Origin: Anomaloglossus baeobatrachus
Taxonomy: Eukaryota > Chordata > Amphibia > Anura > Aromobatidae
NCBI RefSeq assembly: GCF_048569485.1
Contig: NC_134360.1
Location: 206,507,953 to 206,571,952, forward strand
Direction of reading: 5' to 3'
Length of the DNA: 64,000 nucleotides
Position numbers and translations under genes: made by a program. Positions 47,933 through 57,527 of the stretch are shown here, piece after piece. The notes beneath the pieces are model-generated. The model made no database searches and had not been told where the DNA came from. It saw only the letters and a program-made list of their open reading frames with translations. How positions within the stretch are numbered: the first letter of the stretch is position 1; each line of letters begins with the position of its first letter.

Positions 47933-48438
47933 GGCTGCTTTCACACATCCGGATTTTTGCTCTGCGGCACAATACGGCGTTCTGCAGAAAAACCGCAACC
48001 GGCTTTTGTAACGCCGGTTGCGTTTTTTTTTGCATAGACTTACATTAGTGCCGTATTGTGCCGCAGGGGCTTGCGTTCGGTCCGGTTTTTGCCGCAAGCG
48101 GCAGATTTAGCCGATGCCGCGGCCGGATCGAACGTTCTCTGCAACATTTTTTGCTCCGGCAAAAAACACCGCATCGCGCCGCATCCGGCCGCTGCGCTGC
48201 ATTTTCCAATGCATACCTATGGAGGCCGGATGCGGCGCGATGCGGAAAAAACCACATCCGCTCGCCGCATGCGTTTTTTTCCACTGCGCATGCGCAGTAG
48301 CATGCCGCAACCGGAAAAAAACGGACGGGCCGCATGTAAAAACTTATGCAAAGGATGCGGTGTTTTCGCCGCATCCGTTGCATAGTTTTCACAGCCGGAT
48401 TGAGCCGCAGTGCTCAAACCGGATGTGTGAAAGTAGCC
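47933..48438. mobile_element. TTA-flanked MITE with CTTTCACAC ends, CpG-rich
   Basis: TTA flanks both ends (47930-47932, 48439-48441). The ends GGCTGCTTTCACACATCCGG and CCGGATGTGTGAAAGTAGCC are inverted. The interior has many CCGCATCCG/GCGGCGCGATGCGG words on both strands. The ORFs crossing it on both strands are shadows. Confidence 0.88.
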
Positions 48439-48595
48439 TTAGAGAGCCAATAATATAAAAGTGAAGCTGATTATAATATCCAGCAGCAGAGAGAACAGTC
48501 TCTGTGATGTGACCAATCGAAATCACAATTAGGGCCATCGATCACAGTAAAATCAGACTTTTTACTGGAAATCCATTAGAATCCACATTCAGAAT

Positions 48596-49484
48596 CAGGG
48601 CTGTGGAGTCGGTAAGCCAAACCTTCCACTCCGACTCCGGCTCCTCAATTTCCCTTGCACCGACTCAGACTCTCACATATATTGCTTATAGTTAAGTGAA
48701 AAATGTATTGTAATACAATGTGAACATCAGACATTTAATAATTTTTATGATACAATAATCAAGATATTTAGATATATTTTATGTTCTATTTATTGGAATA
48801 CAACTTCAGAACACAAAAAACTGTATTAAATTGTAAATAGGTCACCCATAGACTTGCATTGCAGTGACTCGTGCGAGAAACTCACCAAAACGCAGCATGC
48901 TCCGATTTTTTTCTCAGTCCGTTTTGGACTGAGAAAAAAAAATAGCAGATGGGAGCCGCCTCATTGATTAACATGGGTCCGAGTGCAATGCGAGATTTTT
49001 TTGCATTGCACTAATGCGAGTTAATCGCAAGTATGAAGCCGGCCAAATGCAGTGACTCCGGGCATCCCAGCAAAGGCAATGGGTGAAAAGATAGGGCATT
49101 CAGACACAGCGTTTTGTGAGGATCCTCACACAGAATGAGCAGTCAGTTTGTGGCATTTTTCTAATCTGCTTTTGCTATTGAAAGCATTATTTATCATTAT
49201 TTAGCATTATGAGCATTATTTATCAACCTTTCAGGTGATGCGGTTTTTTTAAAAAGCTGATCTGCTTTTGGAGCTGAAAAACGTATCCTCAAAAAAAACG
49301 CTGTGTGTGACTGTAGCCTTAGATCAGGAATAGAACAGACATTTATAGGACATTTCATAACTTTCCCAAATTCCTATGAAAAAATATTCAGCACATTCTG
49401 CATTGCACTCCTGTCCCCAATTTATTATATATTTTAGGAGTCTGAGTCGGTGCATTTTATACCGACTCCGACTCCACAGCCCTG
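48596..49484. mobile_element. hAT-type MITE (CAGGGCTGTGGAGTCGG ends)
   Basis: The left CAGGGCTGTGGAGTCGG is matched by CCGACTCCACAGCCCTG at the right. The flanking 8-mers TTCAGAAT and GTCAGAAA agree at six of eight positions, as expected of an aged hAT 8-bp duplication. The interior (48840-49320) contains parts of other CpG-rich repeats, including an end with GTGTGTGACTGTAGCCTTAG. Confidence 0.8.
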
Positions 49485-49609
49485 GTCAGAAAACATCTTG
49501 CATGTCCTCATCAATAGCATTTACAGTATATACCCCACCACCACGGCTGTGGTCCCCTCGTCCATCAGCAGTCAGTCATCTAGTAGTCATGTATCTTGTC
49601 AATGCAGCG

Positions 49610-49966
49610 TTAAAGGGAATCTGTCACCAGGTCTTTGCCCCCTAATCTGAGAGCACCATAACCTAGAGACAGAGACCCCGATTCCAGCGATGTGTCACTT
49701 ACTGGGCTGCTTAGTGTTGTTTTGATTAAATCACTGATTAATCAGCAGTAGATTATGATTACAGGACTACTTGGCATGCTGCAGGTAGTCCAGCATATTC
49801 ATGAGCTCTGTATAACTGCTAGATCTGCAGCAGAGAAAACAATGATTTTATCAAAATGACAGCAAACCGCTCAGTAAGTGACACATCGCTGGAAATAGGG
49901 TCTCTGTCTCTACATTATGCTGCTTTCAGATGGGGGAGCAAAAACCTGAGAACAGACTCCCCTTAA
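49610..49966. mobile_element. T2/Kolobok-like MITE, complete
   Basis: This 357-bp element begins TTAAAGGGAATCTGTCACCA and ends ACAGACTCCCCTTAA, including TTAA at both ends. The halves are inverted copies in part (AGTGACACATCGCTGG and complement). This is the most compact example of the type in the window. Confidence 0.88.
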
Positions 49967-50039
49967 TGATTTGTACTCTGTAAATGCTTAGCCTGAGTAT
50001 ACAGTAATGGAGGATGGGAGGAGGGGGGGGGGGTGAACA

Positions 50040-50541
50040 AACCTATGAACTTGCGCAGGCGCAAGATTATGAGCGGCGCTGTGAATGTCATCACCAGCGT
50101 CATCCAAGTACCCGTCCATAATCTCATGCCCGCACTTTTACCTCTGCCTCTACCGTTATGTGCTTGCGCTGGCCATTGCTTATTTTTATCATCCCCGTTT
50201 ACCTTTTTTTGAAAACAGTGCTCAGTCCCGCTATAGTGCCACTGCGCATGCGCGAGACTCCTGGAGCACTGCAGAAGATGTGGGCGGCGGCCTCATCTAT
50301 GTAAATGAACACTAGGGACGGCAAACAGCAGCAGGAGGGGGGATAACAGACGAAATACAGCCCACCCCCGGGGCCAGCAAACCCCATTACCATAGCAAAA
50401 GGTAAGATTTTATAAGGTTGTTATTTAGGTCTGAAAGGGGGGCCAGTAGCAAGATGCACCTTTATAGAATGCAGCCCAGGAGCTGCAGAAGGGGATTCTT
50501 TTAGTTTAATAGCGAAAATTCTGGTGACAGGTTCCCTTTAA
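50040..50541. mobile_element. T2/Kolobok-like arm related to the 1-kb palindrome
   Basis: The sequence follows the right arm of 46018-47000 (CACTGCGCATGCGCGAGACT, ATGCAGCCCAGGAGCTGCAG) and ends GGTGACAGGTTCCCTTTAA. The left tip is not clear. Confidence 0.65.
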
Positions 50542-51831
50542 CCCCTTCAGCCCCCGGGCACTTTCCGTTTTTTGAGTTTTTGTTTTTTGCTCCCCTTCTT
50601 CCGAGAGCCGTAACTTTTTTTATTTTTCTGTCATTCTTGCCATATGAGGGCTTGTTTTTTGCGGGATGAGTTATACTTTTAAATTAACCCATGAGTTTTA
50701 ACATATAGTGTACTGGAAAACGGCAAAAAAATTCCAAGTGCAAAAAAAATTGCAAAAAAAGTGTGATCGTACAATAGTTTTTGGGATATTTTATTCACAG
50801 TGTTCACTAACGGGTAAAACTGATGTATCTATGTGATGCCTCAGGTCAGTGCGAGTTTGTAGACACTAAACATGTATAGCTTTACTTGTATTTAAGGGGT
50901 TAAAAAAAGTCACAAGCTTGTCCAAAAAAAAAAGTGGCGCACGTTTTGCGCTATTTTCCAAAACCCGTAGCGTTCTGATTTTTCGGGATCTATGGCTCAG
51001 TGACGGCTTATTTTTTGCGTCTTGAGCCGACGTTTTAAACTGTACCATTTTTGTACAGATGCTACGTTTTGATCGCCTGTTATTGCATTTTGCGCAAAAT
51101 TTGCGGCGACCAAAAAAACGTAATTTTGGCGTTTGGAATTTTTTTGCCGCTACGCCATTTACTGATCAGATTAATTGATTTTATATTTTGATAGATCGGG
51201 CATTTCTGAACTCGGCGATACCAAATATGTGTATATTTTTTATTTTTTTTAACACTTTCATTTTCAATGGGGCGAAAGGGGGGGGTGGTAATTTGAACTT
51301 TTAAGTTTTTTATTTTTTTGTTTTTTAATTTTTAAAACTTTTTTTTTTTTTATTTTACTAGTCCCCCTAGGGGGCTATAGCGATCAGCAATCCGATCACT
51401 CTGCCCTATGTGCTGATCACAGCTACACAGCTGAGAACTGCAGATTTGGTGCTTTACTTTCAATGCCGGCTGTATTCCGGCATTGAGAGGAAGTGAGTCA
51501 TGTTAGCTACAGGCGTCGTCACATGACCCTGTGCTACCCATGGCAACCACCGAAAGTCACGTAATCATGTCACGTGACTTCCGGTGGGGGCGGGGTAAGT
51601 GTCATGGCGGCGCACATATACATCTCGCTGCCAGATTTTGGCAGCGAGATGTAAGGGGTTAATGGCCGCGGGTGGAAGCGATTCCACCCGCGACTAGCAG
51701 GCACACATGTCAGCTGTTGAAAACAGCTGATATGTGCGCGGATCATCACCGCCTGCCCACGGCAGGGGGCGGGGATTAACTGCACACGATCCATGACGTA
51801 CCCAGTACGTCATGGGTCGTTAAGGGGTTAA
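50538..51831. mobile_element. TTAA-flanked element with TTAACCCCTTCAG ends
   Basis: The left TTAACCCCTTCAGCCCCC and right TCGTTAAGGGGTTAA are inverted and include TTAA (50538-50541, 51828-51831). The right part has hairpins (ATCTCGCTGCCAGATTTTGG at about 51620-51655; CATGACGTACCCAGTACGTC at about 51790-51815). Its left TTAA is also the right end of the preceding element. The type is very common in frogs. Non-coding. Confidence 0.75.
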
Positions 51832-51896
51832 CACTTGTCTATGTGAAGTACATATAAGAATGAGACATCATTGGGAGCTTTGATACATTTTTTTTT

Positions 51897-51902
51897 TTTA
51901 TT
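51897..51902 (-). promoter_or_regulatory. COA7: Candidate polyadenylation signal of COA7
   Basis: AATAAA on the minus strand, about 75 bp after the COA7 stop codon. It implies a very short 3' UTR that ends before the TTAA element at 50538-51831. A-rich context makes a chance match possible. Confidence 0.5.
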
Positions 51903-51977
51903 ATATTACATATTAGTATCTAGATTTGGTGGAAAGCCCCACTATCGCTAAAAATCATTCTTCTTTCCCGCTGTCCT

Positions 51978-52423
51978 TTACACCCCGAAGGTAATTTCCT
52001 GGGCTTCCCTTTGCTTTTGGTGAAGGTCCTTAGCTCGATTTTTTAACGTTTCTGCCTTGGCATCGTCTCTTTTGACCCCGTCTCCAAGTTTGTACATTCG
52101 GCTGGCGTTCGCACAAGCCCACATATGTCCCAGCTCACAGGCCCTCTCAGAAAAGTGCAGGGCCCGCGCCATATCCTTGGCAAAGCCGGGCGATCCCTCC
52201 AGGTACATTGTGCTTAGGTTGAAACAACTTGGTGCAAATTTGCTGTCACAAGCCTTTGTATAATAATCCCTGGCTGCTTGAAGATCGGGTTTCTCATCAT
52301 ATATGCGGCCATCTTGTGCCAGGAGCCCCACGTTATGGCAGGAATCGGCAGATTTCTTCCCTCCCTTAAGACAGGATTTTAGAAAGCAGGTATAGGCAGT
52401 TTTTAGATCGGCTGGAAGTCCTC
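51978..52423 (-). CDS. COA7: COA7, last coding exon (cytochrome c oxidase assembly factor 7)
   Basis: COA7 is a soluble mitochondrial intermembrane-space protein built of Sel1-like repeats and needed for assembly of respiratory complex IV. This exon encodes the last 147 residues and the stop. Sel1-type units are visible: [10 protein letters not shown] then [22 protein letters not shown] then [13 protein letters not shown], and [16 protein letters not shown]. Repeated cysteines occur at spacings of 7 and 10, which fits the disulfide-bonded fold of the family. From memory of the human protein, stretches such as [15 protein letters not shown] are identical, and the C-terminus ITFGV resembles human LTFG. 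The exon opens after TTTTGGGTTTTGCAG with GA, completing a Gly codon split in phase 1. The open frame extends upstream to an ATG at 52442, but that part is intron. I see no damage. Confidence 0.96.
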
Positions 52424-52497
52424 CTGCAAAACCCAAAAACAAGGCACACGTTACAATGGAAGACTAAAGTAAGTGATTTGAATCAATAGCACATTAT

Positions 52498-53974
52498 TTA
52501 AAGGGGCTGTCCACTACTAGGACAACCCCTTCTGGATCCACATGTTTCCCCCCAGGTAAAATAGAAAAAAGCTTATACTCACTTCCACGGCTGGCACGGT
52601 TCCAGGGGTGTCAGTGTTCGCATTCTTGAGTCTCACGTGAGGTTGTGACGTCACACGAGCCCCACGCCAATCACCGCCGGCTTCTGTCTCCCCGTCTTTG
52701 GACACAGAAACAATCAACAGGAAGGGAGGCAGCCGCAGTGCACACTTCCTGTTGATTAACTTGTTTGTCCAAAGGTGGGGAGACAGAAGCTGATGCTGAT
52801 TAGATGCGGGGCTCGCGTGACGTCATAACATTAGGTCCCTTTCAGACGTCAGTGTTTCAGGTCCGTGTGACATCCATTGTTAACACGGATTTCACACATA
52901 CCCATGTTATTCTATGGTGTTACCCACACGTCCGTGTTTTCCCACAGACCGAGTGACCCTGCTTGGTCCTGCATTAACACGCGGAGACATGTCAGTTTTT
53001 TTTCCAGCAGCACGGGTGTCACACGGATCGCACACTGATGTGACGTACCGGAGAAAACACGTGTCTTTGTAATAAAAAGATTTTCTATATTCACCTGTAT
53101 CCAGCACAATTTTCTTCGTCTCTGCAGTATACACCATGCTGGTCAGCAACAGGATTTCCTGGGTTCCCAATTAATACTAACACCTGTTTGAGTCACAGAT
53201 TCTGACTCAGCTTCAATACCATTCCTGGCCACCAGAGGGAGCTGCAAGCCAGCACCCACGTGGATGACATTCATAACACTCCTGCTTCTGACCCCCGCTC
53301 ATTGATTATTCACTGCACCTCGGGCCTGGAAGCTGAAGCATCACCAGAGACAGCATCAGGGACCGCATTGTCGGCGAGAGGCGAGTATCCAGCGAATACT
53401 GTGTGTACAGTGACATCCAGGAGGTCATCAGAGTTACCAATAAACTCTGATGAACCTGTGAAGTCATCGTCGTGACACCCGCTGTAGTGCGGGTGTCGCG
53501 GGGGTGTCACAAGGAGGTCATTGGGCAATCTGAGGACCTCCTGGACGTCTCTGCACACACAGTGTTTGCTGGATACTCGCCTGTCACCGACGAAGCAGTC
53601 CCCGATGCTGTCCTCGTCAATGCTGCAGCTTCCAGGCCCGAGGTGCAGTGAATAATCAATGAGTATAATGAGTGGGGGTCAGAAGCAGGAGACAGCAGAG
53701 CTGGATACAAGTGAATATAGAAAATATTTTTATTTCAAAGACACGTGTTTTCTCCAGTACATGTCACATGCATGCAAACATGGATGTCACACACCGATGC
53801 GTGTGACTTGTGCCCAATTAAACACCTATGTCTGAAAGAGGCCTTATTTAAGCCCTGGCACCAATGGAACCGCGACGGCCATGGAGGGGAGTATAGGCTT
53901 TTTTTTTTATTTTACCTGGGGGGGAAACATATGGAATTACAAGGGGTTGTCCTAGTAGTGGACAACCCCTTTAA
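52498..53974. mobile_element. TTAA-flanked T2/Kolobok-like element hosting a MITE
   Basis: It begins TTAAAGGGGCTGTCCACTAC and ends GTAGTGGACAACCCCTTTAA, with TTAA included. Each tip also folds on itself (GGGGCTGTCC with GGACAACCCC). Between the tips are inverted arms with CACATGTTTCCCCCCAGGTA and its complement. It is interrupted by the MITE at 52834-53843. Confidence 0.88.
52834..53843. mobile_element. TTA-flanked MITE with an inner palindromic insert
   Basis: TTA flanks both ends (52831-52833, 53844-53846). The ends GGTCCCTTTCAGACG and the right GTCTGAAAGAGGCC are inverted. Inside, about 53170-53720 is a further inverted-repeat sequence centred near 53470-53510 (CATTGATTATTCACTGCACC and complement on the two sides). 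The ORFs at 53260-53710 are shadows of that inner palindrome. Confidence 0.8.
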
Positions 53975-54921
53975 GTCAGATTTGGTAAAACCATAATGAT
54001 ACAATGCTTAACTTCAAGGTGGGGGAACAGAAAAATCCACAACTAAGGTGCGATCTTTATATAACAAATTTATATTTATATACTAGCTGTACTACACGGC
54101 TTCGCCCGAGTTAATAACTGTTGTTAACAAAATAGAATGTATCAACAAAAATTTATTCTGCACACAATATCCGCTGCCTGGGATAGTAACTGTCTCTGTT
54201 TCTCTCCCATTCTCTGTCTGTCTCCCCCTCTGTATATATCTCTATGTCTCTCTGCCTCTTCCCCCAGTGTCTGCCTCTTCCCCCAGTGTCTGCCTCTTCC
54301 CCCAGTGTCTGCCTCTTCCCCCAGTGTCTGCCTCTTCCCCCAGTGTCTGCCTCTTCCCCCAGTGTCTGCCTCTTCCCCCAGTGTCTGCCTCTTCCCCCAG
54401 TGTCTGCCTCTTCCCCCAGTGTCTGCCTCTTCCCCCAGTGTCTGCCTCTTCCCCCAGTGTCTGCCTCTTCCCCCAGTGTCTGCCTCTGTCTGTTTCTTAC
54501 CCTGTCTGTCTCTTTTCCTCTTTCCCTGTCTGTCTCTTTCCCTGTGTCTGTCTCTGTCTCTTTGTCTGTGTGTCTCTTAACCTGTCTCTCTCTTTCCCTG
54601 TCAGTCTCTTTCCCTGTCAGTCTCTCTTTGTCTGTGTGTCTCTTTGTGTCTGTTTCTTTCCCTGGCTGCATTGTGACACGCCAACATTCCATATAAGGGC
54701 GTGGCTGCGCATTCTTCTGAAGTTCTGGCTGCACTGTGGCTCCCAGCTCCATTCGCTTTAATGGAGGCAGGTTTTTTGGCGAATAACTGTAAAGTGCGGG
54801 GTTAAAATTTCCCCTCAAAACATAGCCTATGACACTCTCAGGGTCCAGAAGTGTGAGTGTGCAAAATTTGTGGCTGTAGCTGCGACGGTGCAGATGCCAA
54901 TCCCAGACATACAGAGATATA
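53975..54921. repeat. Dispersed repeat with a CT-rich core
   Basis: From about 54082 (CTAGCTGTACTACACGGCTTCGCCCG) the sequence follows a repeat start common in frogs, then CT-rich microsatellite DNA with a 19-bp minisatellite. The long ORFs on both strands (up to 265 codons) reflect this low-complexity core. Confidence 0.6.
54254..54489. repeat. 19-bp minisatellite, about 12 copies
   Basis: Nearly identical units of CTGCCTCTTCCCCCAGTGT. The high uniformity suggests recent expansion. The period is not a multiple of 3, and ORFs run through it in several frames. Confidence 0.95.
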
Positions 54922-55134
54922 TACCGTATTTTTCGCTTTATAAGACGCACCTGATTATAAGACGCACCCCCAAATTTGGTGAAGGAAAAGAGGTTTTTTT
55001 TTAATGTTAAATGGGGTCCATCTTATAATGCCAGTGTCCGTCTAACAAATCATATAGGGTATATGTCCCTCATAGCCTTCCATCCTACAATTAGCCCCCC
55101 TTAATCTGGATATGGCCCCCTTATATTGAATATA

Positions 55135-55770
55135 GCCCTCTTGTGCTGGGACACGTCCCCCTGTGCTGCCCATGGCCCTATAGATGGTACACCTCCCCTG
55201 TGTTTGATATGGCCCCCATACTGCTGCCCATGGCCACTATAGATGGCACACCTCCCCTGTGTTAGATATGCCCCCCATGTGTGCTGCCCATGGCCACTAT
55301 AGATGGCACATCTCCCCTGTGTTAGATATGCCCCCCATGTGTGCTGCCCATGGCCACTATAGATGGCACATCTCCCCTGTGTTAGATATGGCCCCCATGT
55401 GTGCCGCCCATGGCCCCTATAGATGGCACACCTCCCCTGTGTTAGATATGGCCCCCATGTGTGCTGCCCATGGCTACTATAAATGGCACACCTCCCCTGT
55501 GTTAGATATGGCCCCCATGTGTGCTGCCCTCGGCTACTATAGATGGCACATCTCCCCTGTGTTAGATATGCCCCCCCCCCCATGTGTGCTGCCCATGGCC
55601 ACTATAGATGGCACATCTCCAGTGTTAGATATGGCCCCCATGTGTGCTGCCCATGGCCCCTGTAGATGGCACATCTCCCCTGTGTTAGATATGGCCCCCA
55701 TGTGTGCTGCCCAAGGCCACTATAGATGGCACATCTCCCCTGTGTTAGATATGCCCTCCATACTGCTGCC
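55135..55770. repeat. 60-bp minisatellite, about 10 copies
   Basis: Units of 60 bp contain GTTAGATATGGCCCCCATGT, GTGCTGCCCATGGCCACTAT and AGATGGCACATCTCCCCTGT. Because 60 is divisible by 3, each frame stays in register, giving repetitive ORFs on both strands (174 and 160 codons). No evidence of a gene. Confidence 0.93.
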
Positions 55771-56238
55771 CATAATAAAATAAAACACTCTTTCCTTACC
55801 TTCTCAGCGCTGTCCCTCCTCGTGTCTCCCTCCTCGCAGTTGAGCTCCGAGTCCTCCCTCCTCTACTTCCTGGTTCTTGCTGCCGGTCATGTGATCGGCA
55901 TGGCAGAGGGATATCATCTCTGCGTGCCTTATCACAGACAACAGCAGCAGGAGACTGGAGATCAGCACTGGAGGTAAGTAAAGCTTTTTTTTATTTTACT
56001 ATGGGCAGCAGCACGGGGGCCATATCTAACACGGGGGGGGGGGGGAATCATGTGCGATCAAGATCAAAGGAGGGCGCAGGCAGATCTAATATGCCTCAGC
56101 CCATCAGCGTGATGCAGTTTCAGCACCACGCTGCTGATGGACAGTGGCTGTGCATATTATATGAGCGGCAGATCTAACGCTGCCACCCGGAGCTGTCACC
56201 TGCCCCCAGCACCGCTCCAGAGCGGACCCTGCAGTGTA

Positions 56239-56275
<37 letters not shown>

Positions 56276-56283
56276 TACACAAA
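56239..56283. repeat. (TA)n(CA)n microsatellite
   Basis: A run of TA dinucleotides followed by CA dinucleotides inside the right part of the TIR element. Confidence 0.9.
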
Positions 56284-56715
56284 CAAAAGTGCGTCATATA
56301 AAGCGAAAGATACGGTATATAACTTTATAACAACATGGCCACGTCTGTTCCTGGGTACCATTCTATGGGGATTTCTGGAATGTTCATAAATCATTCAGTC
56401 ATAGGAATCAGACTATCTGTATAGTTATCTTCCCTACTGGCAGATTCAGTAAGATTGTCGCCATGTGATGTAAGTAGAAGTCTAGGAAGCCCCGGATAAC
56501 CGAGGAAAAAGGAAACTATAGGGGAAAAAAAAAACAAAAACACCCCCATATATTTCTTATCTACAGTACAGACCATAAGTTTGGACACACCTAATTCAAA
56601 GAGTTTTCTTTATTTTCAGGACTCTGAAAATTGTAGATTCACATTGAAGACATCGAAACTATGAATTAAAACATGAGGAATCAAATACTTAGTGTGAAAC
56701 AACTGAAAATATGTC

Positions 56716-57040
56716 TTATATTCTAGGTTCTTCAAAGTAGCCACCTTTTGCTTTCATTACTACTTTGCACACTCTTGGCATTCTCTTGATGAGCTTCAAG
56801 AGGTAGTCACCGGAAATGGTTTTCCAACAGTCTTGAAGGAGTTCCCAGAGATGCTTAGCACTTGTTGGCCCTTTTGCCTTCACTCTGCGGTCCAGCTCAC
56901 CCCAAACCATCTCGATTGGGTTCAGGTCTGGTGACTGTGGAGGCCAGGCCATCTGGCGTAGCACCCCATCACTCTCCTTCTTAGTCAAATAGCCCTTACA
57001 CAGCCTGGAGGGGTGTTTGGGGTCATTGTCCTGTTGAAAA
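56716..57040 (-). pseudogene. Tc1 transposase E, C-terminal part, DD38E spacing
   Basis: Reading from about 57040 down, FQQDNDPKHPSRLCKGY carries the second catalytic Asp and QSPDLNPIEMVW the Glu. I count 38 residues between them, the spacing reported for the Intruder (DD38E) family of Tc1 relatives. The frame runs on to a normal-looking end (KGGYFEEPRI). This part shows no stop. The rest of the protein lies beyond the DIRS insertion at 63106-63520. Confidence 0.9.
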
Positions 57041-57360
57041 GAAGGGAATTTTGTTTACTTACCGTAAATTCCTTTTCTTCTAGCTCCAATTGGGAGACCC
57101 AGACAGTGGGTGTATAGCTACTGCCTCTGGAGGTCGCACAAAGAACTACACTTAAAAGTGTAAGGCCCCTCCCCTTCTGGCTATACACCCTCCCGTAGGA
57201 GTACGGATTCCTCAGTTTTAGTACCAAAGCAAGAAGGAGGAAAGCCAATAACAGTTTCAAAAACAAATTCAATCCGATAACAAGATCGGAGAACTTAAGA
57301 AACAACATGAACAACATGTGCACCCAAAAAACGAAACCCTAAGAACAAATAGGGCGGGTG

Positions 57361-57460
57361 CTGGGTCTCCCAATTGGAGCTAGAAGAAAAGGAATTTACG
57401 GTAAGTAAACAAAATTCCCTTCTTCTTTTTCGTTCCTAATTGGGAGACCCTGACAGTGGG
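57361..57460. repeat. DIRS internal complementary region
   Basis: The first half is the reverse complement of the element's left outer edge and the second half that of its right outer edge (GGGTCTCCCAATTGG and CCTAATTGGGAGACCC words). In known DIRS elements this region serves as template to complete the ends of a circular copy. Confidence 0.9.
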
Positions 57461-57527
57461 ACGTCCAAAAGCAGTCCCTGGGTGGGTAAAAAGATACCAC
57501 ATGAACGGGCTGTCAGACAGCCCTTTC

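Larger units (their letters stand above)
54922..56317. mobile_element. TIR element (ACCGTATTTTTCGCTTTATA ends)
   Basis: The left ACCGTATTTTTCGCTTTATA followed by AGACGCAC is matched in inverted form near 56288-56317 (GTGCGTCATATAAAGCG, then AAAGATACGGT). I recognise this end type as widespread in vertebrates but leave the superfamily open. The interior holds a 60-bp minisatellite and a TA/CA microsatellite; no transposase. Confidence 0.75.

Noticed and set aside
47320-48458. Cluster of overlapping ORFs on both strands
   Set aside because: These lie in two palindromic MITEs whose inverted words create open frames on both strands.
52424-52442. ATG at 52442 as start of a short COA7-like protein
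   Set aside because: The six codons before the Gly-Gly are the polypyrimidine tract and AG acceptor. The upstream exon at 63884-64000 joins in phase.
54137-54950. Ser/Pro/Cys-rich and Arg/Glu/Asp-rich ORFs up to 265 codons
   Set aside because: Low-complexity CT-rich DNA and the 19-bp minisatellite produce them in several frames and on both strands.
55101-55783. His/Gly/Tyr repeat and Met/Ala/His repeat proteins
   Set aside because: They follow the 60-bp minisatellite on the two strands; there is no start context or homology.
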